NCBI GenBank assembly: GCA_022510465.1 | Contig: JAFLTJ010000014.1 | Coordinates: 1 to 42,130 of the forward strand | DNA length: 42,130 nucleotides | From: Muribaculaceae bacterium | GTDB taxonomy: Bacteria > Bacteroidota > Bacteroidia > Bacteroidales > Muribaculaceae | Reading direction: 5' to 3' | Part shown: one piece after another, positions 29,956-38,956 of the stretch | Numbering within the stretch: position 1 is the stretch's first letter | Layout: each line of letters opens with the position of its first letter | Translations under genes and position numbers: made by a program | The notes under the pieces: generated by a model | What the model saw: only the letters and a program-made list of their open reading frames with translations | Database searches by the model: none | Told to the model about the DNA's origin: nothing

Positions 29956-30897
29956 ATGGAACACGGAATTGTGATAAGAAATACCGGGAGCTGGTATGTT
30001 GTGAGGCTTGATGACGGCAACCGTGAGGTAAACTGCAAGGTTAAGGGCAGTTTCAGGATGCGTGGATTGAGGACAACAAATCCGGTGGCTGTTGGCGACG
30101 GGGTGACGTTGAGGCTTAATCCTGACGGGAATGCTTTTATCACGGGGATTGACGAGCGGCGTAATTATATAATCCGCCGGGCGAGCAATCTGTCGAAGGA
30201 GTCGCACATAATAGCGGCGAATGTTGACTGTGCTTTTTTGATTGTTACGTTGCTGCATCCGGAGACGTCGACGACGTTTATAGACCGGTTTTTGGCGACG
30301 GCGGAGGCGTATTCGGTACCGGCGGTGGTGGTTATCAATAAAAGCGACTTGCTGACGGGGGATGAAGATGTTGCCTACAGGGAGGCTGTGGAGTATCTAT
30401 ACCGGAGCATCGGGTATGAAGTGATAGTAGTGTCGGCGACTACGGGGGCGGGGATGGACCGGCTGCGGGAGGCACTTGCCGGCAAGGTTTCGTTGATGTC
30501 GGGGAACTCGGGAGTTGGTAAGACGACGTTGATAAACGGGTTGATACCGGGATTGAATCTGCGTACGGCTGAGATAAGTGACGTGCATGACAGCGGGATG
30601 CATACGACGACGTTCTCGGAAATGTTTGATTTGCCGGGTGGCGGGTCGATAATAGATACTCCGGGAGTGAGGGGGTTTGGTACGATTGATTTTGACCGGT
30701 ATGAGGTTGCGCATTATTTCCCGGAGATATTCAAACTGTCGACGGGCTGCCGTTTCGGAAACTGCACACATACGCACGAACCGGGTTGTGCCGTGCTGGC
30801 GGCGTTAGCAGAGAATAGGGTGGCTCAGTCACGGTATAATTCGTATTTGAGTGTGCTTAATGACGAGGAGCAGGAGAAGTACAGGAAGGGGTATTAG
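29956..30897 (+). CDS. rsgA: Ribosome small subunit-dependent GTPase A
   Basis: 313 aa; N-terminal OB; NKSDLL (G4), GNSGVGKTTLINGL (G1), DTPGVRGFG (G3), C-terminal Zn motif CRFGNCTHTHEPGC. Confidence 0.96.
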   Translation: MEHGIVIRNTGSWYVVRLDDGNREVNCKVKGSFRMRGLRTTNPVAVGDGVTLRLNPDGNAFITGIDERRNYIIRRASNLSKESHIIAANVDCAFLIVTLLHPETSTTFIDRFLATAEAYSVPAVVVINKSDLLTGDEDVAYREAVEYLYRSIGYEVIVVSATTGAGMDRLREALAGKVSLMSGNSGVGKTTLINGLIPGLNLRTAEISDVHDSGMHTTTFSEMFDLPGGGSIIDTPGVRGFGTIDFDRYEVAHYFPEIFKLSTGCRFGNCTHTHEPGCAVLAALAENRVAQSRYNSYLSVLNDEEQEKYRKGY

Positions 30898-30982
30898 AAT
30901 TGCGAATTTTATGTGTAAAATTGCCGACTTTCGTTAAATTTTGTTAAAATTTACCTGGGGGGGGTATTTTTTAGTTAAAAAA

Positions 30983-31015
30983 TTTGGAATCGGGTGGTGG
31001 CTTGTTGTATATTTG
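30983..31015 (+). promoter_or_regulatory. Promoter of the fimbrial operon
   Basis: TTTG (30983-30986), 21 nt, TATATTTG (31008-31015). Confidence 0.6.
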
Positions 31016-31223
31016 TCGGCGAATAAAACGAGCCTGATAGACCTTAAAATCGAAATGAAAGAGTGTTCTAAGCATGTTGGTTGTTGATGGTCGGCATGCA
31101 ACGAGTGGTTTTTTTATTGTTTTTATTGTAGACTCTGTTTTTATTATAGACTTGTAGTGAAATTAACACACGGGATGCGTTCTGAACGGTCGGGAGCATC
31201 TCTTGAAAAATGCATATAATAAC

Positions 31224-31805
31224 GTGAAAAAGAGATTATTACTTCTTTTTATTGCGGTTCTATCTATGAGCGGGTTAGCCTCAGCGCAGAAGGTAGGACT
31301 GAAGACAAACTTGGTTCATGACGGATTCTTGTCGCCCGATTTAGGGATAGAGATAGGATTGGCGCCGAAGTGGACATTGGATGTCAGCGGACAGGTAAAT
31401 TTTTGGACTGTCAACAAACACAAGTGGAAACATTGGTTGGTGCAGCCGGAGGCTCGCTATTGGTTTTGCGAGCGCTTTGCGGGCCATTTTTTGGCGGTAC
31501 ACGCATTAGGCGGGGAGTTTAACTTCGGTAACATATCGAATAACTTCAAGTTTCTGAACAGTGACTTTTCGCCGTTGAGCGATTATCGCTATCAGGGCTG
31601 GGGCGCCGGCGCCGGTGTGGGCTACGGCTATGCCTGGGTTATGAATGAGCACTGGAACTTTGAGGCAGAGATAGGTATAGGCTGGATTTATACGCAGTTT
31701 GACAAGTATCCGTGTGACAATTGTGGTACGAAGATGGAGTCGGGGTTGACTCATAATTATTTTGGGTTGACTAAAGCGGCGTTGAGTTTTGTTTATATGT
31801 TCTAA
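31224..31805 (+). CDS. DUF3575 domain-containing outer-membrane protein
   Basis: GTG start MKKRLLLLFIAVLSMSGLASAQKVGLKTNLVHDGFLSPDLGIEIGLAPKWTLDVSGQVN; upstream TTG (31203) is the alternative. Confidence 0.8.
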   Translation: MKKRLLLLFIAVLSMSGLASAQKVGLKTNLVHDGFLSPDLGIEIGLAPKWTLDVSGQVNFWTVNKHKWKHWLVQPEARYWFCERFAGHFLAVHALGGEFNFGNISNNFKFLNSDFSPLSDYRYQGWGAGAGVGYGYAWVMNEHWNFEAEIGIGWIYTQFDKYPCDNCGTKMESGLTHNYFGLTKAALSFVYMF

Positions 31806-31814
31806 AGCTGAGGT

Positions 31815-33257
31815 ATGAAAATGCATAAACGCGATATATATAAGAGTTTGATGGCGGGCGTAACGTGCCTGCTGATATCGATTCCGGTGTTTGGTGATGC
31901 CGGGGAGGGGATATCAATCAATGGGGCCACGCTGAAACGCGATGGCAACAAGATGAACGTAGGGATGGAGTTGAGTTTCCCGACGTTGAAGGTTGGCAGC
32001 ACCGGCGCTGCCGTTATCACTCCGATGATAGTGGGCGAGGCGGCTGACACGCTGCGGTTGCCGTCGGTAGGGATTTACGGGCGCACGAGTTGGTATGCGT
32101 CTCGCCGTAATGACCGAATGCCGTCGGATGATACAGCGGACCGCCTGTTGCGTTACAACAAGAATATGGCTCCGGTTGAGTATCTCCAGGCTGTGGATTA
32201 TGAGGACTGGATGAATGGGTCGGAGCTTGTGGTAGAATGTGCCGAGTATGGCTGTGCAGGCTGTAACAAGGGTGCAGTGATAACGGAACTGGCCCGATAT
32301 AAGAACATAAAGTATGAGCCGACGCTGATGTATCAGGCTGTGGTTGGCGACGGGGAGAAGGTGCGAGAGCTTTCGGGCCGGGCGTATGTTGATTTCCCTG
32401 TAAACCGCACGGAGCTTTATCCGGATTATCGCCGCAACACGATAGAGATAGCCAAGATTATCGCGACGATAGACTCGGTTCGCAACGACGAGGATATAAC
32501 TGTAACGAAGATAACGATAAAGGGTTATGCGTCGCCCGAGGGTCCGTATGACAACAATATTCGCCTGGCAAAGGGTCGTACGGCCACTTTGACGAAGTAT
32601 GTTCAAAATCTGTATAACTTCCCGAACGGGTTTATCCAGACGGCATACGAGCCGGAGGACTGGGAGGGCTTGCGCGAGTATGTAGTGTCGTCGAACATCG
32701 AGAATCGCGAGGGTATTCTTGCAATCATTGACAGCAATATGGCACCCGACCCGAAGAACAGTAAGTTGCAGTCGACCTATCCGGCGCAGTATAAGTTCCT
32801 GTTGCAGACGGTTTATCCGGGTTTGCGTCACTCGGATTACACGATACAGTACAGTATCCGTTCGTTCAGCGACCCGGAGGAGATACGCAGGCTGATAAAG
32901 ACGGCGCCACAGAAGCTGTCGCTGTCGGAGGTTTATCTTGCGGTTCGCGACCTGGAGCCGGGAAGCGATGAGTACAATGAAATATTTGAGACGGCAGCGC
33001 GCTTGTTCCCGAACGAGCCTGCGGCGAGCCTGAATGCGGCTAACGCGTTGCTTCAGCGCGGCGACACGATAGGGGCAGAGCGTTATCTGGAGCGCGCCGG
33101 CAACAGCCCCGAGGCAACCTACGCCCGCGGAGTTCTCGCGGCGATGAATGGCGACTATGAGGGCGGAATCAAGCTGATGGAGCAAGCCCGCAGCGAGGGT
33201 CTTGCGATAGACGAGTCGGTTCTTGACCATGTCAAGGAGGCGGCGATGTATCGATAA
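31815..33257 (+). CDS. DUF3868-like protein with OmpA-like segment and C-terminal TPR-like repeats
   Basis: 480 aa; signal peptide; ITIKGYASPEGPYDNNIRLAKGRTATL (OmpA-like); PNEPAASLNAANALLQRGDTIGAERYLERAG (TPR-like). Confidence 0.75.
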   Translation: MKMHKRDIYKSLMAGVTCLLISIPVFGDAGEGISINGATLKRDGNKMNVGMELSFPTLKVGSTGAAVITPMIVGEAADTLRLPSVGIYGRTSWYASRRNDRMPSDDTADRLLRYNKNMAPVEYLQAVDYEDWMNGSELVVECAEYGCAGCNKGAVITELARYKNIKYEPTLMYQAVVGDGEKVRELSGRAYVDFPVNRTELYPDYRRNTIEIAKIIATIDSVRNDEDITVTKITIKGYASPEGPYDNNIRLAKGRTATLTKYVQNLYNFPNGFIQTAYEPEDWEGLREYVVSSNIENREGILAIIDSNMAPDPKNSKLQSTYPAQYKFLLQTVYPGLRHSDYTIQYSIRSFSDPEEIRRLIKTAPQKLSLSEVYLAVRDLEPGSDEYNEIFETAARLFPNEPAASLNAANALLQRGDTIGAERYLERAGNSPEATYARGVLAAMNGDYEGGIKLMEQARSEGLAIDESVLDHVKEAAMYR

Positions 33258-33297
33258 AAAGAGAAAAATAAATATAAACCAATTTAATTAACAATTT

Positions 33298-35496
33298 ATG
33301 AATTTCTACAGTAAATCTTTTGCATTCACTGCATTAGGCGTAGCATCAATGCTGCTGGCGTCGTGTAACGAGGATGTTTTAGAAGGAGGGAATACCGGCG
33401 AGGCTTACGATGGCCCGGTTGTGTATATCTCTGCAGGAATTTCGTTGCCGTCGACCGGGACTCGTAGCGCAACTGACGACCCGGATGGCACAGATGGCGG
33501 AAAGACGAACTCGGATGCCACTCCGGACTATGAAATCGGTTATGAGTATGAGAACGACATCCGCTCGATGATTCTTCTCATCGCTACACCGCAGGATGAA
33601 GAGACCCCCGAAAATGGTAATAAGTACATTGCCCACACAATAGTATCGGGTATTACCAAGGCTCCGACAAGCATGAGTGATGAATTCCAGTTTACGGTAA
33701 CCGGAGCAATCAAGCATGCCGATCTTCAGGCTGCATACGAAGATGAGGATTTGTTGAAAACAGCGCAGAAGGTTAATATCTATGCGTTCTGTAACTACAC
33801 TGATGATTTGCTTACAAAGATTAACGCGTTGGAACAGGGCTCTAATGAGTGGACCGACTTTGACGGAGAGGTTGTAGAGACAGCATCGGGTCTGGGTCAT
33901 GCTCCGATTGCCAACACTATCTGGGCAAAGCGTTCGTTCCTGATGTCGAATGCCGAGGTGGTAGAGTTTGAGTTCCCCACTGACCTTGACGGCTGGGATG
34001 ATTATGCCGACAGCAGCACGCCGTTGGAATTGACCTCGAAGCCTATCAAGGTGGAGCGTGCAGCCGCCCGTATCGACTTCCGTGACGGTAGTAAGGATTT
34101 GGATAGTAACAATCCCGGAAATACCTATCACTTGACGGTGCAGGATGAAGAAGGTGCACAGACGACTCACAATCTGTTTGACATCCAGTTGACTCGCATG
34201 TCGCTTGTTAACATGAGCAAGAAGTATTATGTATTGCGTCGCGTAGCTCCCGGAACTGAGAGTGATGGTGATGTTGCCGATGATTCAAAGAAGATTTTCC
34301 TTGGAAAAGAGAAGCCGGGATACTTTGTTGTTGACACAGACTGGAATGAAAAACTTGTGACCGGACCGAATGATGCTCTTAAGGCGATGGATTTGGACAA
34401 GGCTGAGAAGAATTTCAACTTCCCGGTATTTACAAAACCGGCAGCTGACGCAGCAGACCGCGACAAGCATTTGGATTTGGTTGACAATGATGTAAGCTAT
34501 ACCTACAATCGCGCCGGCTGGTACACCGACAATATCAAGGAGATTCTTGATAACGGTGAACAGGATACATGGAGCGATACTCCGGGTCGGTACAAAATAT
34601 GGCGCTATGTGACCGAGAATACACTTCCGTCGGTAAGAAGCCAGAAGAATGTACAGAGCACGGGTGTTGTGTTCAAGGGTTCAATCAAGCCCGGTAGCGC
34701 GATTGACTTGAAGTACACCAACAAGGGGTCGAAAGAAGACCACACCGAGCGTTATGTAACGGTTGAGGTAGAGAAGGCACTTCGTGTTGCCGCCGCACAC
34801 ATTGAGCCGGGAACAAACCTTGCCGACAAGGGTATTAAGCTGGCTGACGAAACACCTGTAACAGATGCAGAATGGCAGTATCCGACGCTCTATATGTTCC
34901 AGAACATACTTTATGCATCGGTTGACGACGTGGTTAGATATGCAGTTCTTGAGGGAACGAACAGCCCGCTGTATGAATCGACCGAGCGCGTTCTGAAAGA
35001 ATGGAAATATGATGAGACAACAAAGACCTACAAGCTTAACGGCAATGGCTCGGATGTGCTTACGGTAGCGAAGTATAACGATATCCTCACGGGTGAAGAC
35101 GAAGAGTCGAAGGTAGACTTCCGCGAGGAGGGTACTGAAAGTGTAGCGGCAGAGGCATTCCGCCTTGCAGCCCCCAAAGAGGGCTTCACCGTTTATCGCG
35201 CATCTAACGAAGAGGATGGCGAAGGCTGGGGTTACTATTGCTATTACTTCTACTGGAACCGTCACAACGACAATGGTCGCAACGGTCAGATGGGCGTAAT
35301 GGAGTTTGCTACGGTTCGTAACAACGTTTACAAGCTTGCAGTAACAGCCGTTGGTCAGCTTGGCCACCCGCGCTTCCCGGGTTATGATCCCGAACCACCG
35401 ACACCTAACACTGATGACGAGGTAGAAACTCGCTACATCCAGGTTAAGGTAGACGTACTTCCATGGGTTGTTCGCGTGAACAATATTACATTTTAA
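33298..35496 (+). CDS. Mfa1-type major fimbrial subunit (fimbrillin lipoprotein)
   Basis: 732 aa; lipobox SMLLASC; TGTR at residues 53-56; C-terminus RYIQVKVDVLPWVVRVNNITF. Confidence 0.8.
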   Translation: MNFYSKSFAFTALGVASMLLASCNEDVLEGGNTGEAYDGPVVYISAGISLPSTGTRSATDDPDGTDGGKTNSDATPDYEIGYEYENDIRSMILLIATPQDEETPENGNKYIAHTIVSGITKAPTSMSDEFQFTVTGAIKHADLQAAYEDEDLLKTAQKVNIYAFCNYTDDLLTKINALEQGSNEWTDFDGEVVETASGLGHAPIANTIWAKRSFLMSNAEVVEFEFPTDLDGWDDYADSSTPLELTSKPIKVERAAARIDFRDGSKDLDSNNPGNTYHLTVQDEEGAQTTHNLFDIQLTRMSLVNMSKKYYVLRRVAPGTESDGDVADDSKKIFLGKEKPGYFVVDTDWNEKLVTGPNDALKAMDLDKAEKNFNFPVFTKPAADAADRDKHLDLVDNDVSYTYNRAGWYTDNIKEILDNGEQDTWSDTPGRYKIWRYVTENTLPSVRSQKNVQSTGVVFKGSIKPGSAIDLKYTNKGSKEDHTERYVTVEVEKALRVAAAHIEPGTNLADKGIKLADETPVTDAEWQYPTLYMFQNILYASVDDVVRYAVLEGTNSPLYESTERVLKEWKYDETTKTYKLNGNGSDVLTVAKYNDILTGEDEESKVDFREEGTESVAAEAFRLAAPKEGFTVYRASNEEDGEGWGYYCYYFYWNRHNDNGRNGQMGVMEFATVRNNVYKLAVTAVGQLGHPRFPGYDPEPPTPNTDDEVETRYIQVKVDVLPWVVRVNNITF

Positions 35497-35526
35497 TTGA
35501 CTATTAAATCACGCTAAAATATAGAG

Positions 35527-36708
35527 ATGATATTGAATAGCGTAAAAATTGACACCCTGCTGAGGAGGGGAGCCGGAAGGCTCCTGCTCCTTGGGGCGGT
35601 GTGTCTAACGAGCGTATTAAGCTCATGTGACTATGTAAAAGATGACCTGCCCGAGTGTGTGATGGGTGTGTCGTTGCAGTTCAGATATGAATATAACATG
35701 TTGCGCGCGGATGCGTTTGGTCCGGAAGTTGACTGCGTGACAGTGTTTGTCCTGGATAAGGACTATAATTTCGTAAAGAGTGTGTCGGAGACGACACGCG
35801 TACTACAGGACCCGGATTACCGGATGCCAGTAGAACTGGAGCCGGGCGATTATCATTTAGTGGTCTATGGCGGCCTGACTTGCGAAAATGCCGCGTTTGA
35901 ATTCGCACCAAACTGGATAACAACTCGTGCCGGTGGCGGTACGATAGACGATATACGGGTGTCGCTTCCCTACGATGCCAATGGTGTCAGCAAAAAGATG
36001 TTGCATGACCTTGACAAGCGCACGGGAGGGTTGTTTTATGGCACTCACGACCTGACGATAGACTATGTTAAGGATTTCAACGGGGTTAAAAACCGCGTCG
36101 ACACGGTCTATATGATGAAGGATAACAACAATATACAGGTAATATTACAGGAGCTTAACGGTCCTGACAAGATAGATGTGGCTGACTATGATTTTGAGCT
36201 TGTTGACGACAATTTCCTGCTTGACGGCCACAATAATATCATCAGCCTGGAGGCGCAGGGGGTGAAGACGTCGTATCTGCCTTTTGCGTCGGAGAATCGC
36301 CTGATGGGTTATGTCGACGTGCCGGCCTATAACGGGGCTCCGGCCGAGGAGAGCGAGGAGAAACAGGTGAAGGTTGCGTGTGTAGAGTTTGCGACTTCGC
36401 GCCTTGTGGAGGCCCATCTGCAGTCGGCCCGCCTGCGTGTTACGTCGCACAAGCAGCATACTGCCGGCGAGGAGCCGAAGGTGATAATCGATATACCGTT
36501 TATCACGTATCTGGCGATGGCTCGCCCGTTCAGCGCCAACTGGATTAAGGGAGATGCCGCGAAGGGAATCACGCCGACGCAGGAGTATCTTGACCGCGAG
36601 AGCAGCTGGACAATGATGTTCTTCCTCCAGAATGACAAGTGGATAAAGACGCATATATGTGTCAACTCGTGGGTTGTCAGAATCAACGACATCGATTTAG
36701 GATTGTAA
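35527..36708 (+). CDS. FimB/Mfa2-type fimbrial anchor/assembly lipoprotein
   Basis: 393 aa; lipobox SVLSSC; CDYVKDDLPECVMGVSLQFRYEYNM...VDCVTVFVLDKDYNFV...LEPGDYHLVVYGGL. Confidence 0.85.
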   Translation: MILNSVKIDTLLRRGAGRLLLLGAVCLTSVLSSCDYVKDDLPECVMGVSLQFRYEYNMLRADAFGPEVDCVTVFVLDKDYNFVKSVSETTRVLQDPDYRMPVELEPGDYHLVVYGGLTCENAAFEFAPNWITTRAGGGTIDDIRVSLPYDANGVSKKMLHDLDKRTGGLFYGTHDLTIDYVKDFNGVKNRVDTVYMMKDNNNIQVILQELNGPDKIDVADYDFELVDDNFLLDGHNNIISLEAQGVKTSYLPFASENRLMGYVDVPAYNGAPAEESEEKQVKVACVEFATSRLVEAHLQSARLRVTSHKQHTAGEEPKVIIDIPFITYLAMARPFSANWIKGDAAKGITPTQEYLDRESSWTMMFFLQNDKWIKTHICVNSWVVRINDIDLGL

Positions 36709-36746
36709 AAAACGAAAATCAATTAACGAAACATTAAGTAAACGAT

Positions 36747-38939
36747 ATGCAAAACCGTATCATATCTCGTCTGTTACACTCGGTCATCGTCGGGTCGATG
36801 TTGACGGCATGTAGCGTGTACGAGTCTGAATACGACCTACTCCCGGACAAGTCGGCTGCGGGCGATTATCAGGTTACGTTTGATATCCGCCAGGTAGCAC
36901 CGACGGGGACTCGCGCCAACACGGAGGGCGAGGGTCACGGGGAGCTTGTTGATGGCGAGGGCTATGAGCATACCATAGGCGTTCGCGGCAATTATGCATT
37001 CTTTTTTGACAGTAACAAACGGCTGCTGGTGACGACGACGCTGGAGTTTAACGACAGTATAGTTAATCCGGAGGATAATGTGGAGATACGTTACTGGGCG
37101 CGGTTTTCGGTAGAAGAGGACCAGGCGTTGCCGTCGTATTGCATGCTGGTGTTGAACGGCGAGGATTTGATTGATGACTTAGTCGGAATAGAGAATAATC
37201 CGAACGCGACTTATCAGGATGTGATGAATCTGGTGTGGCGCACTGCGAATGGCACTCAGGGCCGTAATGCCGACGGGCTTTTTACGATGACCAACGCGGT
37301 TTATAATGACGCGGGTGGCACTGACCAGACGCTGGCGGTTGTTCCGGTAGACGCGATTAGGAAGCCCGGCGACGATGACCCTGACAAGGATGTGATGGTA
37401 AGGGTTGAGCGCATGGTGGCGAAGTTTACGCTTGAGATGCCGAAGGCGAATTATGTTGCCGACGAGGATGTGTATCGTTTTAAGATGACGAAGCCGGGCC
37501 AGGTGCTTGTCTTCACGGGTTTCGAGGAGTATAGTGACGGGTCGGCCTCGCCGGTTTATCAGCCGTGTAACTGGGCGATAGATGTTACGGGGTGGAACTT
37601 GAACGGAATAGAGCGGTCGACGAGACTTTTTAAGGATATATCATCGCGCCCGACGGTTTTCACGGATTATTGGAATTCGCCGGAAAATTGGCGCAATTAC
37701 TGGGCGGTGGATGAGCACTACAGTGATCAGACTTATCCGTGGCAGTACAGGAAGTCGATAGATGTGCACAATGTTCCTTATTATAGTAGCACGACGGTGG
37801 AGAATAATCTGCTGCTTAACCGCTCGTTTAATGAGCTGAATCTCGGGGGCAAGAAGATAAGCGGCGAGAAATTCTGCCGCTATGCGCCGGAGAATACATA
37901 CGATTATGATGTGGTTAAAAACAATCATGACGGGCGGCCCGACTTGCTTGCGGGAACTCACTTGCTGGTTGGCGCGAAATTGCGCATAGACCATAACAAT
38001 GCGTCGAAAAGCGGCGTTGGCGACGGGCAGTTTACCGACGAGGATGAGGTGTTTACGCAGACGTTCTATAATCCGAACCTGAAGCCTAAAGAGAATCAGC
38101 CGGTGGACTGGTATCGTGACCGTGACGGATTTTTCTATCGGTCGGAGATTGACTGTATTCGCGCGAAGGTGTATGGCTTCAACAATATTATGAACTCGCA
38201 GCGTAGGTTGCGCTTTACGTTCTACAACTGGAGCGGGAAGAACAGCGATTATGACGGGCAGGTTATGTATGCCCATATCGTTGGCGATAACAATTATGTT
38301 GACTGGAATTTTTACTGGAAGGAGAACTCGACCGACACGGAGGAACATCCGTTGACTCGTAAAACGATAGGCGACGTGTGTGACGAGTTTTTTGACGTTG
38401 AGCACGGCGACCAGTTGATGGCTCGCGGCGACGTGAAAGATGGCGACGGGCAGCGCTTGCCGTGGTTGAGCCGCGGGTATATGTTTATACGCGGCCATAA
38501 TTATATAACCAATGAGGATTTGAAAATCGCTCTCTCTTATGACAGAGACGGCAATGATGACATAGAGATAGACCAGACAGATTATGATTTCAGAAATGAC
38601 TTGGTGAAGTCGCTGTTGTATGAATGGGCCGGGGCGATAGACCATTATAGCCATGGGTTGATGTATTATCCGGTTGCGCCGGTAGTGAAATATGCCGACG
38701 ACAAGAATGGCGTTGACCATGACGTGTGTGGCGTTGTTCGCAATAATTGGTACCAATTCAATCTGACGGGAATAAATAGAATAGGCACTCCGGTTGACTA
38801 TCCGAACGACCCAATTGTTCCGAATTATGTGGAGCTGTACGATCAATTGAATATATCGATTAATATAATTGACTGGCACCGGATATACACCCATGTTCCA
38901 AGTCTACCGGATGATTCCCAGTCAGGTAGCCCTAATTAA
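36747..38939 (+). CDS. Fimbrial accessory/tip-like lipoprotein
   Basis: 730 aa; lipobox GSMLTAC; TGTR at residues 53-56; position after the Mfa2-like gene. Confidence 0.6.
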   Translation: MQNRIISRLLHSVIVGSMLTACSVYESEYDLLPDKSAAGDYQVTFDIRQVAPTGTRANTEGEGHGELVDGEGYEHTIGVRGNYAFFFDSNKRLLVTTTLEFNDSIVNPEDNVEIRYWARFSVEEDQALPSYCMLVLNGEDLIDDLVGIENNPNATYQDVMNLVWRTANGTQGRNADGLFTMTNAVYNDAGGTDQTLAVVPVDAIRKPGDDDPDKDVMVRVERMVAKFTLEMPKANYVADEDVYRFKMTKPGQVLVFTGFEEYSDGSASPVYQPCNWAIDVTGWNLNGIERSTRLFKDISSRPTVFTDYWNSPENWRNYWAVDEHYSDQTYPWQYRKSIDVHNVPYYSSTTVENNLLLNRSFNELNLGGKKISGEKFCRYAPENTYDYDVVKNNHDGRPDLLAGTHLLVGAKLRIDHNNASKSGVGDGQFTDEDEVFTQTFYNPNLKPKENQPVDWYRDRDGFFYRSEIDCIRAKVYGFNNIMNSQRRLRFTFYNWSGKNSDYDGQVMYAHIVGDNNYVDWNFYWKENSTDTEEHPLTRKTIGDVCDEFFDVEHGDQLMARGDVKDGDGQRLPWLSRGYMFIRGHNYITNEDLKIALSYDRDGNDDIEIDQTDYDFRNDLVKSLLYEWAGAIDHYSHGLMYYPVAPVVKYADDKNGVDHDVCGVVRNNWYQFNLTGINRIGTPVDYPNDPIVPNYVELYDQLNISINIIDWHRIYTHVPSLPDDSQSGSPN

Positions 38940-38956
38940 TGAGTTGAATAGCAGTT

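Noticed and set aside
29821-30258. N-terminal extension of panC in the ORF track
   Set aside because: panC homology starts at MEIIRTVSN (29820); the extension overlaps rsgA divergently.
31055-31087. Short uORF MKECSKHVGC in the fimbrial leader
   Set aside because: Ten codons with no supporting ribosome-binding evidence; could be chance.
30900-31220. Invertible fimbrial promoter
   Set aside because: No inverted repeats of useful length flank the TTTG/TATATTTG promoter; the G8 tract is the better switch candidate.
31914-33230. 438-aa minus-strand ORF over the DUF3868 gene
   Set aside because: Mirrors the coding frame of a conserved gene; Arg/Leu-rich artefact.
37641-38894. 417-aa minus-strand ORF in the fimbrial tip gene
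   Set aside because: Antisense artefact with Ile/Val/Arg bias from the complementary codons.
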